Of a stretch of 64,000 bases of DNA, positions 46,089 through 57,185 are shown one piece after another (positions within the stretch are counted from its first letter, which is position 1; each line of letters starts with the position of its first letter). The notes below the pieces were generated by a model that was not told the DNA's origin, searched no databases, and was given only the letters and a program-made list of their open reading frames with translations. Location of the stretch: positions 983,501-1,047,500 of the forward strand of contig NZ_CP079199.1 of assembly GCF_024758565.1 (NCBI RefSeq), given 5' to 3'. The position numbers and the translations under genes were made by a program. Origin of the DNA: Mesomycoplasma ovipneumoniae (GTDB taxonomy: Bacteria; Bacillota_I; Bacilli_A; Mycoplasmatales; Metamycoplasmataceae).

Positions 46089-46731
46089 TTGCGGCATTAA
46101 ATTCTGCTTCTTTAATAGATTTTCCGTAGCCAGTGCCGTATTTTTTTTCTTCCCAAATTAGGTCAACGCGAAAAGTCCCATCAGCAAGCCGAGTTGGTAA
46201 ATAATTAATTTTACTAAGTGAAGAAAAAGATTGAATTTTTTCTTGAAAAATTGATTTTGGGTCTTTGTACTCTTTTTCGCATGCAAAATTTACGCCATTA
46301 TACAAATATTTTGCCAAAAATTCATTAAGCTTATCAAAACCTTGATCAAGTAAAATTGCTGCTGAAAATGCTTCAAAAACATCGGCTTTTAACTTGTTGT
46401 TTTCACGAATTTCTGATGCACCTTTACCTAAAAATACAAGCTCAATTAACCCTAAATCTTGACAGACTTTAGCTAAATAATTTGTCGAAGTAAGTACCGC
46501 ACGAAGTTGAGTTGAATTACCTTCATTTTTATAAAAATTATCATAGATTGCCCGAGTTACAGCATAATGAATTGCCGAATCTCCCAAAAATTCTAACATT
46601 TCATAATGCGGTGTTGATGGATTTGTAAAGTTGTAACTTTTATGTGTTAATGATTGAACATAAATGTCTATTGAATTTGGTTTAATATCTAATTTTTCCA
46701 AAAATTCGTGAATTTTTTTATTAGATTGCAT
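46048..46731 (-). CDS. rnc: Ribonuclease III
   Basis: 227 residues. 'YEMLEFLGDSAIHYAVTRAIY' near residue 43 is the catalytic signature with Glu and Asp, 'KADVFEAFSAAILLDQG' near 117 holds the second pair, and the C-terminal dsRBD ends '...SIKEAEFNAATNAL'. It processes dsRNA and rRNA precursors. SD AAGGAGAA precedes the ATG; probably co-transcribed with the upstream lipoprotein (34-bp gap). Confidence 0.95.
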   Translation of the reverse strand: MQSNKKIHEFLEKLDIKPNSIDIYVQSLTHKSYNFTNPSTPHYEMLEFLGDSAIHYAVTRAIYDNFYKNEGNSTQLRAVLTSTNYLAKVCQDLGLIELVFLGKGASEIRENNKLKADVFEAFSAAILLDQGFDKLNEFLAKYLYNGVNFACEKEYKDPKSIFQEKIQSFSSLSKINYLPTRLADGTFRVDLIWEEKKYGTGYGKSIKEAEFNAATNALNIFAVDTDQ

Positions 46732-46765
46732 TATTCTCCTTTTAAAATTACGGACAATTTAATAT

Positions 46766-47284
46766 TTATTTTTTGAAGGTTAATGTAAAATTTTGATCTT
46801 GAATTATGTGTGGTTGACTTGAATGATAGTGGCCAAATTCGAGGTGTAAAGTAAGTTTTTTATCTTGATCAAAAAATTTTGACAGCATTGAAATAAAACT
46901 AACCTGTATTTTAGGGATATTTTCAGGCAAAGGCAAATCAGCAATAGGGCTAAAATTAAGAATTTTTTCTTTTACTAATTGTTTTACAACAAGATAATTA
47001 ATTTCTTGGTCTTTTAAACAATTTCTCGCACCATTATCACAAGCAAAAGGGAATTCATCAACATTTTTGCTTTTAATTTGGTTAAAAATTTGCTGATATT
47101 TTGCTTTAAAGTTTGAATAAGTGTAATTTTCATCAACAAGTTCAAGAACATACGGGTTTATTTTGGGATTAACCTGATCCTGAAAACCTGGATTAGAATT
47201 AATAGGACTAAATTCTATTTTAGTATTGCCGCAAGAAACTAAAAAACCTAAAGCCATAAAAGTCAAAAAAATGCTTTTTTTCAT
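46766..47284 (-). CDS. Small lipoprotein, unknown
   Basis: 172 residues with a clear signal peptide and lipobox LGFLVSC (Cys near residue 18). The body has no recognised domain. 'CDNGARNC' (near 82-89) is a possible disulfide pair. It heads the unit with rnc. Divergent from the DUF31 gene, sharing an AT-rich region of about 170 bp with both promoters. Confidence 0.75.
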   Translation of the reverse strand: MKKSIFLTFMALGFLVSCGNTKIEFSPINSNPGFQDQVNPKINPYVLELVDENYTYSNFKAKYQQIFNQIKSKNVDEFPFACDNGARNCLKDQEINYLVVKQLVKEKILNFSPIADLPLPENIPKIQVSFISMLSKFFDQDKKLTLHLEFGHYHSSQPHIIQDQNFTLTFKK

Positions 47285-47450
47285 TAAAATACTTTCTTTT
47301 AATAATATATTAATAAAATAAAAATTAACTAAATTTTACCATATTTTGCATTTAGTTGTTTTATTTTGCACCATATTCTATGTTTTATTTTTGTATTTCA
47401 GCATTTTTATATATAATTTATTAAATTATCCATTAATATAAAAGGGACCT

Positions 47451-49115
47451 ATGACAAGGAAAAAAAAGATTTTATTTTCAATTTTTGCGTTATTTTTTGT
47501 AAGCGCAGTTTCAGTTACTGCTTTTTTTACCTACAATTATTTAAATCATTCTACGGCCCCTGTAAAAAAAATTAGTGGCATTGATTTACTACTTGAATCA
47601 GACAAAAGCGAAAAAGTTGACAGTGAAAGCAAATTTAACAAAGATTACTTAGCTGAAATTGACCAATTTAATGATTTTTTTAGTGATCAAAGTCAAGATC
47701 TAATCGAAGAATATGGACAAAGAGAAAGTTTTTTTGAGCAACTTTCGCTTTTAGATCTTGAAAAAATAACAAAAAATAACGTTATTTTCCCTGAAGGTTA
47801 TGAGCGCTTTAAATTTAATACTGAAAATAACTTTGTCACAAAAGAAAGTGATGAAAATTTTCTTGGCCCAAAAAATAATAATTTATTAATTTATGACTTA
47901 AATTATCCTTTAGTCGATAATTTAATTGAAGAAAATAATACCTTTAAATCTAATATTTTGAATCAAAAATTTACAATATTTGATTCAAAAGCCCGCAATC
48001 AAATATTTAAACTTGATAAAATTGGCGCATATGCCCAACCTTTAAATTCGAAAGAATATGATTGAATTTACCAAAAAAACGTAAAATTCAAGACCGGAAC
48101 TGCTGCAATATTAGATTCTAATAATGAAAAAACATTATTAATTACAAATAATCACGTTTTAAGACCTTTGGAAAGTTATAAATACAACGATGAAAATTTC
48201 GAAATTAAAACACAAAAAATAAGATTCTGAAATACCTTAGGTGGAAATTTTCTTGAATGATATCAAGATGGAAAAATTTATAGCCTCGATAGGGATAATA
48301 TAGCATTACTTTTTTATGTAAAAGAAATTTACGAAAAAAAAATTAGCGACTTTGATCAAGTTAAAATTTTAGAATTTCTTATTAATTTTTACAATGATTA
48401 TTTTGAAATTCCTTCTGATTTTGATAATCAAAAATTTGATGTCGGAGTTTTTTATTTTAAATACAAAAAGTTTATTGATGATTTAAGAAAATTAGCTAAA
48501 TTTTATACAGAAAATAAAAACGATATCTTAGCAAAAATTCAACAAAATCAAACAATACCTGATGGTAATAGTGCTAAAAATAATTCAATTGAGTCAAAAT
48601 TTGAAAATTTTCTAGCAACTTATCAAAATTTTATTGATTTCTGAGAAAAAATGGTCAAAGAAAAACCTGTTCAAATTTCAGAAAAAGTTTGAAAAAAAGG
48701 CGATTCAACCTATGATTTTAATGTAGGACTTTTTTGACCAAAGTCAAAACCTATGAAAAATAATTTCAAAGGTGTTTATGCCTCAGATCCCCAGCAAAAT
48801 TTTTCACGCTTATCATTGTATTTTTATACAAACAACGGACCTGGCGCTTCTGGTTCAGGTGTTTTTAACGAAAAAGGTGAACTCCAATTTATTAATGGAT
48901 TTGGTTTAATTAACAATTTTTACGATAATAATTCACGAATAGAAAAAAATTATTACGACAAATTAAACACAAATATTTCATTATCAGGCGGAATTCCACT
49001 TGTTACTGAAGATTTTAATTTAACAAAATTAATAAAAGATTTTTATCCTTCTAATCAAAAGAAGGGATTTACTCCAATTCAAAATGTGCAAATTGTTGTA
49101 AATAAAAAAGCGTAA
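47451..49115 (+). CDS. DUF31 (MIP-like) trypsin-fold serine protease
   Basis: 554 residues. An N-terminal hydrophobic anchor (residues 7-28) without a Cys lipobox, then a trypsin-like fold: His235 in 'ITNNHVLRP', Asp330 in 'KFDVGVFYF' and Ser467 in 'GPGASGSGVFN'. These are the triad of the DUF31 family, which includes the mycoplasma immunoglobulin protease (MIP) of the MIB-MIP system. No MIB (Ig-binding partner) gene is beside it, so the substrate could be another protein. SD AAAGGGA is ahead of ATG 47451. The stop codon lies next to a hairpin that ends the minus-strand RNA at 49102-49249. Confidence 0.8.
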
Positions 49116-49249
49116 GTTTTTTTATTTAAACTTACGCTTGGTTTCATACCGGCGCACCGGTTGCTAGAATTATTATGAGATGGGAATTGAACCAATATTT
49201 TTAAAATATTTTTAGTTATCTTAAAAATCTCATAATATATATGAAATCG
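49102..49249 (-). ncRNA. Candidate small RNA with tRNA-like domain and GC hairpin
   Basis: On the minus strand, TATAAT (49256-49261) is followed by about 148 nt and a strong terminator (stem AAGCGTAAGTTT/AAACTTACGCTT at 49108-49139 plus T-run). In between: a 63-nt domain closed by 9 perfect base pairs (TTATGAGAT/ATCTCATAA, 49173-49235) that holds GGTTCAATTCC, the sequence of a tRNA T-arm, and then a GC-rich hairpin ACCGG-TGCG-CCGGT (49148-49162 area), which stands out in this AT-rich DNA. Too short for a normal tRNA and no CCA. No tmRNA, RNase P or SRP RNA signature was recognised. Confidence 0.55.
49108..49139 (-). terminator. Terminator of the 49102-49249 RNA
   Basis: 12-bp stem AAGCGTAAGTTT / AAACTTACGCTT with a short A/T loop. 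The T-run follows only on the minus strand, so it acts on the minus strand; it overlaps the last codons of the DUF31 gene. Confidence 0.8.
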
Positions 49250-49479
49250 ATATTAATTATACCACAACTTTTTTAAAAAGAAGAAAAAAATAAAAAAAAA
49301 AAAAAAACTTGTACAAGTAACAGTAAATTAGTATATTTTTACTATTTTTCTTTTTTTATTTTTGGGCTAAATTAAAGGAAAAAAGAAAATTTGCAAAAAG
49401 ACATTTGTAAACTTTATGTGGAAAAAGTTATGAAAATTCCTTAATATGATATAATTCTTTTAATTTACAGGTGGTTTTT

Positions 49480-51576
49480 ATGAGCAAAATAACTAAACAG
49501 CAACTTGGCGCAAAAATTTGACATGGTGTCAATAGGTTGCGAAAAAATCTTGAGGCCTATGAATATAAGGATTATATTTTAGGTTTACTTTTATATAAAT
49601 TTTTATGTCAAAAACAGACTGAATATTTAATTGACCAGGAATTTCATAAGGATGATCTCTATGTTTTTGATGATCAATTGGATCGTAGTGATATTGACCT
49701 TGGAAATACGGAATCGGTCATAAGTTGGGAAGAGGTTGATGACAAGATAGAATCAATGAAAAAAGAAAATGGGTATTTTATTCAACATCGCAATTTATTT
49801 GATTCTTGAGTCAAAAATAAACAAAAATTTGACATTAAAGCCTTTCAAGGTGCGTTTAATGATTTTAGTGATGTAGTTAATGAAATAGTTAATAAATATA
49901 AAGAGTCTTCTCATGCTTCATTATTTAAAGGCTTATTTTCTAAATTTGAAACTGATTTAGGAAAACTTGCACCAAATGCCAAAGAACAAACTGAAGTCAT
50001 TTCTCAACTTATCGACACAATCAACGAAATTCCAACTACTAGACAACAATACGATGTTCTAGGTTTTATTTATGAGTATTTAATTGCTCAATTTGCCTCA
50101 ACTGCTGGAAAAAAAGCTGGCGAATTTTATACACCTCATGAGGTAAGCGACTTAATCTCGCGAATAGTTGCATTTTATTTACAAAAGCGAGAAAAAATTA
50201 GTATTTATGATCCAACAAGTGGTTCAGGTGGTCTATTGTTAAACATCGGTCAAGAATTTAAAAAATATAACAGTGGCGAAACTTCAATCACTTATTATGC
50301 TCAAGAGATTAAAAACGAAACTTATAATTTAACAAGAATGAACTTAATTATGTCAAACATAAATTCCGATCAAATCCGTGTTCGTAGAGGTGATACTTTG
50401 GAAGATGATTGACCTTTATTTGAAAATGAAGACACTAGCACATATCGATTGTTAACTGTCGATGCTGTTGTCTCAAATCCACCATATTCACAAAGATGAG
50501 AACCAAAAAACGCTGGTCATACAGAAAGATTTGATGAATATGGATTACCACCTGAAAATAAAGCAGACTATGCTTTTTTATTACACGACTTATATCACAT
50601 TAAACCTGACGGAATTGGTGCTGTTATTTTGCCTCACGGAGTTTTATTTCGAGGAGGTCGTGAAGGCCAAATTAGAAAAAAACTAGTTGAAAAGGGTCAA
50701 ATCGACGCCATAATTGGACTTCCAGGTAATATGTTTTATGGAACTGGAATTGAAACAGTTATTATCATTTTAAGAAAAGATCGTTTTAAGAATGATATTC
50801 TTTTTGTTGACGCCTCAAATTTATTTGTTAAAGATGGAAAAAATAACCGTTTTGCTAAATCACATATCAAAAAAATTGCTGATATTGTTAACTACCGCCT
50901 TGAAACTGAAATTTCAAAAATAATTAGTTTTGAAGAAATAGAAAAAAATAATTTTAATTTAAATATTTCACGATATGTTGAATTAACTGCAAAAAAAGAA
51001 GAAGAACACGACCTATTTTCATTAGTTTTTGGTTCAATTAGCAAAAAAGAACTAAAACGTTTTGATAGTTTTTTCCTTAATTTCCCTAAAATCAAGGAAA
51101 AAATGTTTAAAGAAAACCAACAAAACAGCGATTATTACGATTTGCTTTCGCAAGACTATATAAGTATTATTTATAATGATAGTGATTTTCAAAATTATTT
51201 GGAATCATTTGAAACTAAAGTGCTGGACTTTATCAATTTTTTCAAAGATAAGGTGTCTAATATTAATTCAATTAAGAAGATTAACTTAATTGAATTAGAA
51301 AAAGATATAACTGAGTATATTTTTTCATCATTAAAGTTTCCATTAATTGATACTTATGATGTTTACCAAATTATAATTGATAATTTTGAAAATGTCAAGG
51401 AAGATTTAGAACTTTTACGGGAAAATTTTCCTGATTTTGACAGTCTAGATATCAAAGAATTTTTAAATGATCAAATCGAAACAGTTGATAGGGTTAATCT
51501 GAGAGAGAGAGAGAGAGAGAGAGAGATTTTGGTAGAATTAAGTCGTGAAAATCTAAACTTTTTAGCAATGATTTAA
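49480..51576 (+). CDS. hsdM: Type I restriction-modification methylase subunit HsdM, truncated by frame at a GA tract
   Basis: 698 residues in the present frame. 'DPTSGSGGLLLNIGQEF' near residue 245 is the SAM-binding motif and 'SNPPYSQRW' near 331 the N6-adenine catalytic NPPY. HsdM with HsdS methylates the target and is required for HsdR cutting. At residue 674 a (GA)13 tract begins and the frame ends at 'FLAMI' after 25 more residues. In the -1 (downstream codons at position 0 mod 3) frame a coiled-coil tail of over 200 residues continues to hsdS. Loss of one GA unit would join it. Promoter TATAAT about 30 bp before the ATG; SD is weak. Confidence 0.9.
51501..51526 (+). repeat. (GA)13 tract in hsdM
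   Basis: Thirteen GA units, same number as in the orphan hsdS. At 12 units (or 15) the frame would run into the HsdM C-terminal tail; at 13 it stops at 51574. Confidence 0.95.
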
Positions 51577-52183
51577 TTGAGCAAAAATTTTTCCCAAATG
51601 AATTTGCTCAATTAAATAAGATCCAAGATCAAATTGATCAATTTGAATCTGAAATAAAAGAGCTATACCAGATAATTAGTAATGAAGATAAAACTAATGA
51701 AATTTATAATGATGAGAAAAACACTTGAATTCAAAGTGGTATTAAAAAATTAGCTAAAACATTTAAAGACTCAAATGAAACAAGAGAAAAAGATTCTTTT
51801 GAGTCTTTAATAATTCAAATTAACGAAAAATATTCAGATATCGAAAAATTAAAAAAAGATTTAACTAATCAAAAAAATGATTTAGCTAATAATTCCTACA
51901 ATCAATATTTGAATTTAAATGAAAAAGATTTTTATGATTTATTGATTTCAAAATGATGAGAAAAGTTTATTCGAAACTTTAAGGAAAAAAGTGAAGAATT
52001 CGTTGATGAGCAAATCTCAGGAATATCCGAAATATTAAATAAATATAAACACACTTTTGTTGATATTCAAAAAAAGTTTCTGATTTGGAAACAAAAATGT
52101 CTGCTTTTTTGGATGAACTCGAGGGAAGTCCCGCAGACATGGAAGCCATTAAAAAATTATCTAATATTTTGAAGGCAAATTAA
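51525..52183 (+). pseudogene. Out-of-frame C-terminal tail of HsdM
   Basis: From just after the GA tract an open frame encodes a coiled-coil-rich tail ('FFPNEFAQLNKIQDQIDQF', 'KDSFESLIIQINEKY') of the kind found at the C-terminus of large HsdM proteins. At an A7 run (52069-52075) the family-like end ('LDELEGSPADMEAIKKLSN') continues in yet another frame and stops at TAA 52181-52183, which overlaps the hsdS ATG as TAATG. One GA less and one A more would give a single 900-residue HsdM. Whether the A7 shift is real or a sequencing fault cannot be told here. Confidence 0.75.
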
Positions 52184-53352
52184 TGTCCAAAAATAGCAAT
52201 ATTTCTAAAATTAGAATAGATGAATTTAATCAGCCCTGAGTTAAAAAAAGATTGGGTGATGTTTTAAAACACGAACAATCATGAAAATATATCGAGTCAT
52301 CAACTAAATATTTTAATCATGGAATTCCGGTTTTAACTCCGGGAAAAAGTTTTGTGCTTGGTTATACAAAAGACACAAAAAATATTAAAAAAGCATCAGA
52401 AAATTCACCTATAATTTTATTTGATGATTTTACAACTCAATCTCGCTTTATCAATTTTGATTTCAAAGTTAGAAGTTCTGCGCTTAAATTGTTAATCAAT
52501 AAAAATCCAAAAGATAATCTTCACTTTCACTATTTAACTTTACAAAAAATTAAATACAACGTAAGACATCATGGCCGGCATTGGCTTCCTCTTTTTGTTA
52601 ATTTTACATTTTTTCAACCGGACTGATCTGAGCAACAAAAAATTTCGCAACTTTTTGAGACACTTGAAAACTTAGTTTATAAACTTGAAGAAAAAATCAA
52701 CATGTTAAAAAATCTCAAAAATAATTTTAGTTATAAAATGTTTGTTGATTTAAGTTCAGATTTTCCTTTAATTAGATTTAGAGGTTTCAATCAACCATGA
52801 AAAAATGAAAAAATTACTGATCTTTTCCAAACTTATAAAAATAATAACTTGGAAAATTTAAAGCTTATTAGTTATTCAATTTCAAATAAACTTGGTTTTG
52901 TTAGTCAAAAACATTTTTTTAAAAATGGTGGAAAAGCAATTTTTGCAGATAAACGTAATTCGCAAATAATTACAAAAGATTCTTTTGCTTTTAATCCTTC
53001 AACAATTCGAGTCGGCTCTCTAGCTTTGTATAAAAACTCTACTCCTGGATTAATCAGTCCAATGTACGAGGCTTTCAAACTCAAAAAAGAATATAATTCT
53101 GATTATTTTTTGATTTGATTCAAGACGGAAATTTTTAAAAAATTGATGCTAAAAAGTACAAATAAATCTGTTAGACATATTTTTCGACTTAATCAAATTG
53201 AAGAATATTTTATAAAAGTTGCTGATACTGTCGAGCAACAGAAAATTTCGCAACTTTTTGAAACTTTTGACTCGCTAATTCTTGTCTATGAGAAAAAAGT
53301 TGCCTATTTTCAAAAAATTAAACAAACTTTATTAAATAAAATGTTTATTTAG
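52183..53352 (+). CDS. hsdS: Type I restriction specificity subunit HsdS
   Basis: 389 residues, two target-recognition domains each followed by a conserved helix: 'EQQKISQLFETLENLVYKLEE' (near residue 148) and 'EQQKISQLFETFDSLILVYEK' (near 350). The recognition domains differ from those of the orphan hsdS at 14349-15512, but the central spacer ('NMLKNLKNNFSYKMF', 'DFPLIRFRGF') is almost identical. It sets the DNA target of the HsdM/HsdR complex. Start overlaps the HsdM tail stop. Several Trp codons are TGA. Confidence 0.92.
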
Positions 53353-53358
53353 GTGAGT

Positions 53359-56300
53359 ATGAGTTTTAAAAACGAATTGGAATTTGAACAAGCAATAGTT
53401 AATAAATTAACGAAAAATGGTTGGCAAGGTTTTAGAGATGAATCTGTCCATAAAAATGGGTATAGTGTCATTTTAGAAAATGTCACAGAAGAAGTTTTAA
53501 TAAAAAATTGGAAAGATATTTTGTTTCATAACAACAAAGACGTACTTAATAATGTTAGTCTTAGTGATGAAGAAATGCAAGAAGTTATTGACAAAATTGA
53601 TAACTACCCAAATTTTGTTGAATCAAATATATTACTAACTAACGAGTATATTTTCATTAAAAGATCAAATCCAGCGTTAGACCCGGAAAAAATTGGCAAA
53701 GAAGTACAATTAAAAATATTTTCAAAAAAAGATATCGGACAAGGAAATAACATTTACCAAATTGCGCGTCAAGTAACATTTAAGACAACAAAGAATGATG
53801 AGATGCGTGCTGATTTAATGCTTTTATTTAACGGGATACCTTTAATTCATATCGAATTAAAAAACCAATCTGAGAAAATTCAAAGCGCTATAACCCAAAT
53901 TAAAAATTATGCTAAGAATGGACTTTATAAACGAATCTTCAAATTGGTGCAAATTATTGTCGCTATGAAACCCAATGAAATGTTGTATTTGCCAAACACA
54001 GATAATATTGAAAATATTAATGAAAAAAATTTTTTAAAATGAACTGACAAAGATAATTATACTATAAATGATTATTCAAAATTAATTGAGAAATTTTTCA
54101 GTATTCCAATGGCTCATAAAATGATTGGTGACTATATAATCGCGGATAATAGTGACGAAAAAAATCTTAAAGTTCTAAGAAGTTATCAAGTTCATGCGGT
54201 TGAAGAAATAATTTACAATCAATTAAAAAGAGTACTATATTATTCAAATAATTTGGAAGAGTGCCAAAAAGGCGGATATGTTTGGCACTCGACAGGATCG
54301 GGAAAAACGCTAACTAGTTTTAAATTGGCTACTCTCATTTTGGAAAAAGAGCTTAGTGATATTGTAATTTTTGTTGCTGATCGAATTGAACTCGTCACTC
54401 AGACATTAAAATCGTTCAATAACTTTAATTCTTCAGGAAAAATTGAAGTTATTAAAGTAGAATCGACAGAAGATCTAATTAATCATCTTTCTACAGATTC
54501 TATAAAACAGAAATTAATTATAACTTCAATTCATAAACAATCACGTGCAACTGATGAAAAATTTAGTAAAAAATTAAACAAAATTACGAAAAAGAAAAAA
54601 ATATTCATTTTTGACGAAGCACACCGAACAACATTTGGCGATATGTTTACTAGTATTCTCAAAAACATGACAAATTCAGTTATTTTTGGCTTCACAGGCA
54701 CACCAATAAGAGAAATAAACGCTAAAAATAAGGTAAGTTATGATGATGTTGGAGTAACTACCAAAGATAATTTTGGACCAGAATTGCACAAATACACAAT
54801 GCAAAATGCTATGGAAGATAAAAAAGTCCTAGCGTTTAGTCCAGAATATAATTTTATGGATCATATGACATCTGCAATGCTAGATTTGGTTCAGGATGTT
54901 AAAAATAAAATCAAATTTAATGAATACCATTCTAAATTTAAGGAAAATGATAAACAAATTATTGATCTAGAAGAGAAAATTTTCGAGAAATATGCTACAA
55001 CTCATGAAAAACAATATAAAGAAGAGGTTGTCAAAGATATTTTGAGATTATGACCTAATCGAAGTAATAAATATTCTTATTCGGCAATTCTAACTGTTGG
55101 ATCGATCGATAGTGCTATTAAATATTTTGAAATTTTTAGGGAACAAATTGAAAAACAAAATCTAAATTTAAAAGTTACAGCGCTTTTTGATCCTTCAATT
55201 GATTCATCTGTTGATTCGTCAAATAAATCGCGAGGATTGGACAAAAAAGAAGATATAGAAAAAATTTTACAACAATACAACAAAGATTTTAGTCAGTCTT
55301 TTGATTATAAAACCCATAAAGGCTTTAAAGAAAATATTCAAAAGAGATTAAAGAGGGAGGATAATTTAACTAAGTTAGAAAACGGCATTCTCACAGGTCA
55401 ATTAGATTTGTTAATTGTTGTTGACCAACTTTTAACAGGTTATGACTCAAAATACATAAACACAGTTTATTTTGATCGACTTCTTAAATATGAACATTTA
55501 ATTCAGGCAATTTCAAGAACAAACCGTATTGAAAATAACGAAAATAAACCTTTTGGAAATATTGTTTTTTATCACCGGCCAATTTTTTTATATGAAAAGC
55601 TTACTGAAGCTCTAACAGCTTATGCTTATGCTGATCCAAAAATGGCAGATCCAAAGAAAATTGAAGTATTTTACGAGGAAATTAACAAGAATTTTAGAAG
55701 TTTAGAGGAACTTTTCAGTGAATGAGAGCATCCGGATTTTGAGAGTGTTCCTGAATCAATCGACCCAAATGATGCTAAAAAGTTTATAGAATGTTTTATA
55801 AAAATCAAAAAAAATTTAGTTTGTGCTGAAATACTCGGATTTAGCTGGGAAAAAAATAAAGATAATGAGAAAATCTTATTAAATGAAGAGCAGTGAAAAA
55901 AGTTAAACGTGAGAATTGAAGATGTTCGAATCCAATATAATAACACTAATCCAAACAAAGAATATGATAAAGTTTTTAGTGAGTTAGACAATCTTCAACC
56001 AAGTGTTTGAAGAGAAACAATCGATTCTTCATATATTCAAAGTTTGATTTATGAACGCAATAAAAAACTAACGTGAAAGGAATTTTTGGCACAAGACCAA
56101 GTCCAGAACGAAATTGCTAAATTTCCTAAAGTTTACCAGCCATTTGCTGAAGACTGTTTTAGAGAAATGTATAATGATAATCGAGGCATTGATATTAATA
56201 TTTGCGTTGATCAAAAACGGAGTGAAAATTTTGATAATGAAATAAATAAATTCGCTGAAGAAATGAATATTGATAATAAAAAACTTAAAAATTATATTAA

Positions 56301-56493
56301 CGACGATAACTCTGTTAATTTTGACAAGCGAATCGATAGGTTAGTCGAAGGGAGACAAAACGAAAAAGTAAAAGAAAATATTATGAAGGTAAAAAAAATA
56401 CCTGCTTCTGATATTAAAAAAATCAAAAAATCCAACCATAAAGAAGTAGTTTCGGAATTTATCGAAGCCCAAAGAGCTAAGCTTAAACAATAA
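53359..56493 (+). CDS. hsdR: Type I restriction endonuclease subunit HsdR
   Basis: 1044 residues with TGA as Trp. The nuclease domain has 'RADLMLLFNGIPLIHIELKNQ' near residues 152-172, the PD-(D/E)xK core with D...ExK. The motor domain has Walker A 'HSTGSGKTLTSF' near 311, 'FDEAHRT' near 418 and 'FTGTPIRE' near 448, and 'DQLLTGYD' and 'QAISRTNRI' further on. HsdR cuts DNA after translocation when the target is unmethylated. ATG 53359 is chosen; GTG 53353 right after the hsdS stop is also possible. The hsdM-hsdS-hsdR order is complete. Confidence 0.95.
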
Positions 56494-56754
56494 AAAACGC
56501 TTAAATTTATTGTTCTTATTAGCTTAACAAAAACTATTTTGTAATATAAAAGTTAATAATGGGGTCATTATTTTCTATGATTACTAATGTAACTAGAACT
56601 TCTTATTTGTCAAGAGTTCTCAATAAATTAGCATAACAATAAAAAAATTGAGTAAAGGTACTAAATCCGATTTTTTTCTTATCAAATTCGAATGAAAAAC
56701 TATTTAAAATTAGCCGATCATCTTGATTGATTTTAATTTTAATATCATCAAAAA

Positions 56755-57098
56755 TCATAAAAAAATACAACTACTATTTAAACTCAATGCAAATAGAAAA
56801 CTCGTTTTTATCTACATTGAGCCTAAAAAAACATATGAAGTTTTGAAAGAACAATAACTAAAAGCCATAAATTTGTAGATTTCTAAACGATCAAATTTAA
56901 GGCGTTCCATCATATTATAAAATATAATGGATAATTCGCACTATCTGAGCTTATTAACCAAAAAACATAACTAATTCCCCCTTAATTCTAATATCCTTTT
57001 ATTAATTTATTCTTAAGTAAGACTAATTATAACATAACTTTATTTTTGACCAAGCATTTTTTTTTTTTTTTGCAAAGGGTTAATTTTAAAATAATAAA
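56755..57098 (-). mobile_element. MITE-like repeat, copy 5, both ends lost
   Basis: About 340 bp match the interior of the MITE family in reverse orientation: coding remnant ending 'EVLKEQ', promoter TATAAT, AAGGGGGAA and ATG-TTT-TTT-GGT-TAA. The terminal inverted repeats are absent at both sides, so this copy is a dead fragment. It abuts the terminator of the P135 gene. Confidence 0.75.
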
Positions 57099-57101
57099 AA
57101 T

Positions 57102-57126
57102 CCCCTTTGATTTTCAACCAAAGGGG
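57102..57126 (-). terminator. Terminator after the P146-P135 operon
   Basis: Stem CCCCTTT / AAAGGGG (11-nt loop) followed on the minus strand by a T-rich run, 60 bp after the P135-like stop. Confidence 0.75.
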
Positions 57127-57185
57127 TAATTATTTGCTTAATTTATTTGTTTAATTAGGATTTTTTTCAAAATTATTTAAATTTA

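Larger units (their letters stand above)
56494..57185. other. Gene-poor spacer with a truncated MITE
   Basis: No intact gene. A 51-codon minus-strand frame (56603-56758, 'MIFDDIKIKINQDDRL...') looks like a coding remnant but matches nothing I recognise. From 56759 the truncated MITE copy 5 follows. Confidence 0.5.

Noticed and set aside
49256..49261. The TATAAT and the 63-nt domain as an ordinary tRNA gene
   Set aside because: The domain is about 10 nt too short, the anticodon arm is only A/T self-complementary, and no CCA or discriminator pattern follows. It is kept as an ncRNA candidate instead.
56603..56758. 51-codon minus-strand frame as a gene
   Set aside because: No SD, no recognised family, and it touches a truncated MITE; at most it is a remnant.
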